This document shows, in pieces, positions 62,133 to 64,000 of a DNA stretch of 64,000 nucleotides. A program made the translations under genes and the position numbers. This DNA comes from JAJEFO01 sp965221845 (GTDB lineage Bacteria; Pseudomonadota; Alphaproteobacteria; Rhodobacterales; Rhodobacteraceae). The notes under the pieces were generated by a model, which saw only the letters and a list, made by a program, of their open reading frames with translations, had not been told where the DNA came from and did no database searches. Each line of letters opens with the position of its first letter. Within the stretch, counting starts at the first letter, position 1. The DNA is taken from contig OZ244919.1 in the NCBI GenBank assembly GCA_965221845.1, forward strand, positions 2,666,001 to 2,730,000, in the 5' to 3' direction.

Positions 62133-62181
62133 GCGGCGTCGTCTAGATGACGTGACCGGGCCTGTCCATCGCGGCCTCGGC

Positions 62182-62221
62182 TTTGCAGATTTGCAAACCA
62201 GGTGCGGTCCGGTTTGCAAAG
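62182..62221. promoter_or_regulatory. PccR-type operators upstream of pccB
   Basis: TTTGCAGATTTGCAAAC (62182-62198) and TTTGCAAAG (62213-62221). Two exact TTTGCAAA (62190-62197 and 62213-62220), 23 bp between starts, about two helical turns, so both sites face the same side of the DNA. They sit between the divergent MFS and pccB genes. Confidence 0.75.
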
Positions 62222-62301
62222 ATTGCAGCTATTCAAGGTTTCGCTTCCGGCACGCGTTTCCGCGCGCTACTCAGGTGACGCACCGTATGCGGGGGGCGTG
62301 C

Positions 62302-63834
<1,533 letters not shown>

Positions 63835-63848
63835 ACCGTGAGGGAAAC

Positions 63849-64000
63849 ATGCAGCTACCTTGCCGCATGCGCGCCGGATCCGGCCCGAGGCAACTAGGGT
63901 CTGGAATCCTCCTGCCGAAATGCGCTAGGCAGGAGCCGTCCTTGAAGACGTGGCGCCCGAATCCGGGGTTTCGTCGTCGGGACGAGGTTGGCACGTCGGA
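63849..64000 (+). CDS. Possible start of a further gene (runs off the window)
   Basis: A frame opens at ATG 63854 region (ATGCAGCTACCTTGCCGC, with GAGGGAAAC before it) 20 nt after the pccB stop and stays open to the end. Text MQLPCRMRAGSGPRQLGSGI and so on is not recognisably protein-like. It may be spurious. Confidence 0.25.
   Translation, partial: MQLPCRMRAGSGPRQLGSGILLPKCARQEPSLKTWRPNPGFRRRDEVGTS

Overview
The window reads as a high-GC alphaproteobacterial chromosome, most likely from the Rhodobacteraceae/Paracoccaceae group. The grounds are the gene neighbourhoods (trpS, a rhomboid-like gene, murJ, glnD; LppC-type lipoprotein/rsmI/gshB; coaBC-dut-moeB; a PccR-type regulator next to pccB with TTTGCAAA sites) and the strong GC bias at third codon positions. 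Housekeeping blocks alternate with blocks full of insertion sequences (IS) and pseudogenes. No rRNA, tRNA or CRISPR array was recognised. Taxonomy is inferred from gene content only. 

Layout. 1-1.2 kb: end of an IS5 transposase and a decayed IS427-like element. 1.4-9.7 kb: trpS, a catalytically degenerate rhomboid, murJ, glnD, an LppC/LpoA-like lipoprotein and rsmI. 9.7-10.6 kb: eroded DNA with the tail of a DUF4143 ATPase. 10.6-15.7 kb: gshB, coaBC-dut-thiF (overlapping genes), a Nudix hydrolase, DUF1178. 16.3-17.9 kb: hipBA with three palindromic operators. 18-22.8 kb: GNAT, aspartate aminotransferase, XRE-sdhE, glyoxalase, thyX. 23-26.3 kb: an IS1634-type and an IS30-type element. 26.5 kb: cold-shock gene with a long perfect hairpin downstream. 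27.3-27.6 kb: a 310-bp IS66-derived miniature element with an 8-bp target duplication. 27.8-28.4 kb: higBA. 

28.5-43.5 kb is an accessory island. It starts with a type IIG/YeeA-like restriction-modification gene ruined by a frameshift, an ISKra4 element that itself carries an IS427-like element, a nonsense codon and a 3' truncation. Its reading frame is fused to an AT-rich fragment that carries an RNxxxH (HEPN-like) motif. Then comes an intact-looking six-gene minus-strand operon: secreted VWA protein, ABC ATPase, FtsX-type permease, secreted FGE/sulfatase-modifying-like protein with coiled coil, glycine-zipper lipoprotein, and a peptidoglycan-binding trypsin-like protease. A second ISKra4 copy sits directly upstream of it. 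This cassette is the best candidate here for an undescribed envelope-located system. 

44.2-49.2 kb: ArsC-like protein, a bufferin (copper-binding RiPP) operon bufA-bufB-bufC-doxX, and thrS. 49.4-52.8 kb: IS graveyard (IS1634-like, IS110, and an IS5 element with another IS nested near its end). 52.9-54.8 kb: a three-gene operon of unknown function. 54.9-55.5 kb: remnant resembling DUF4338. 55.5-58 kb: tcuAB (tricarballylate utilisation). 58.4 kb: an alpha/beta hydrolase. 59.5-63.8 kb: pccR, an MFS transporter and pccB, with PccR-type sites upstream of both pccR and pccB.
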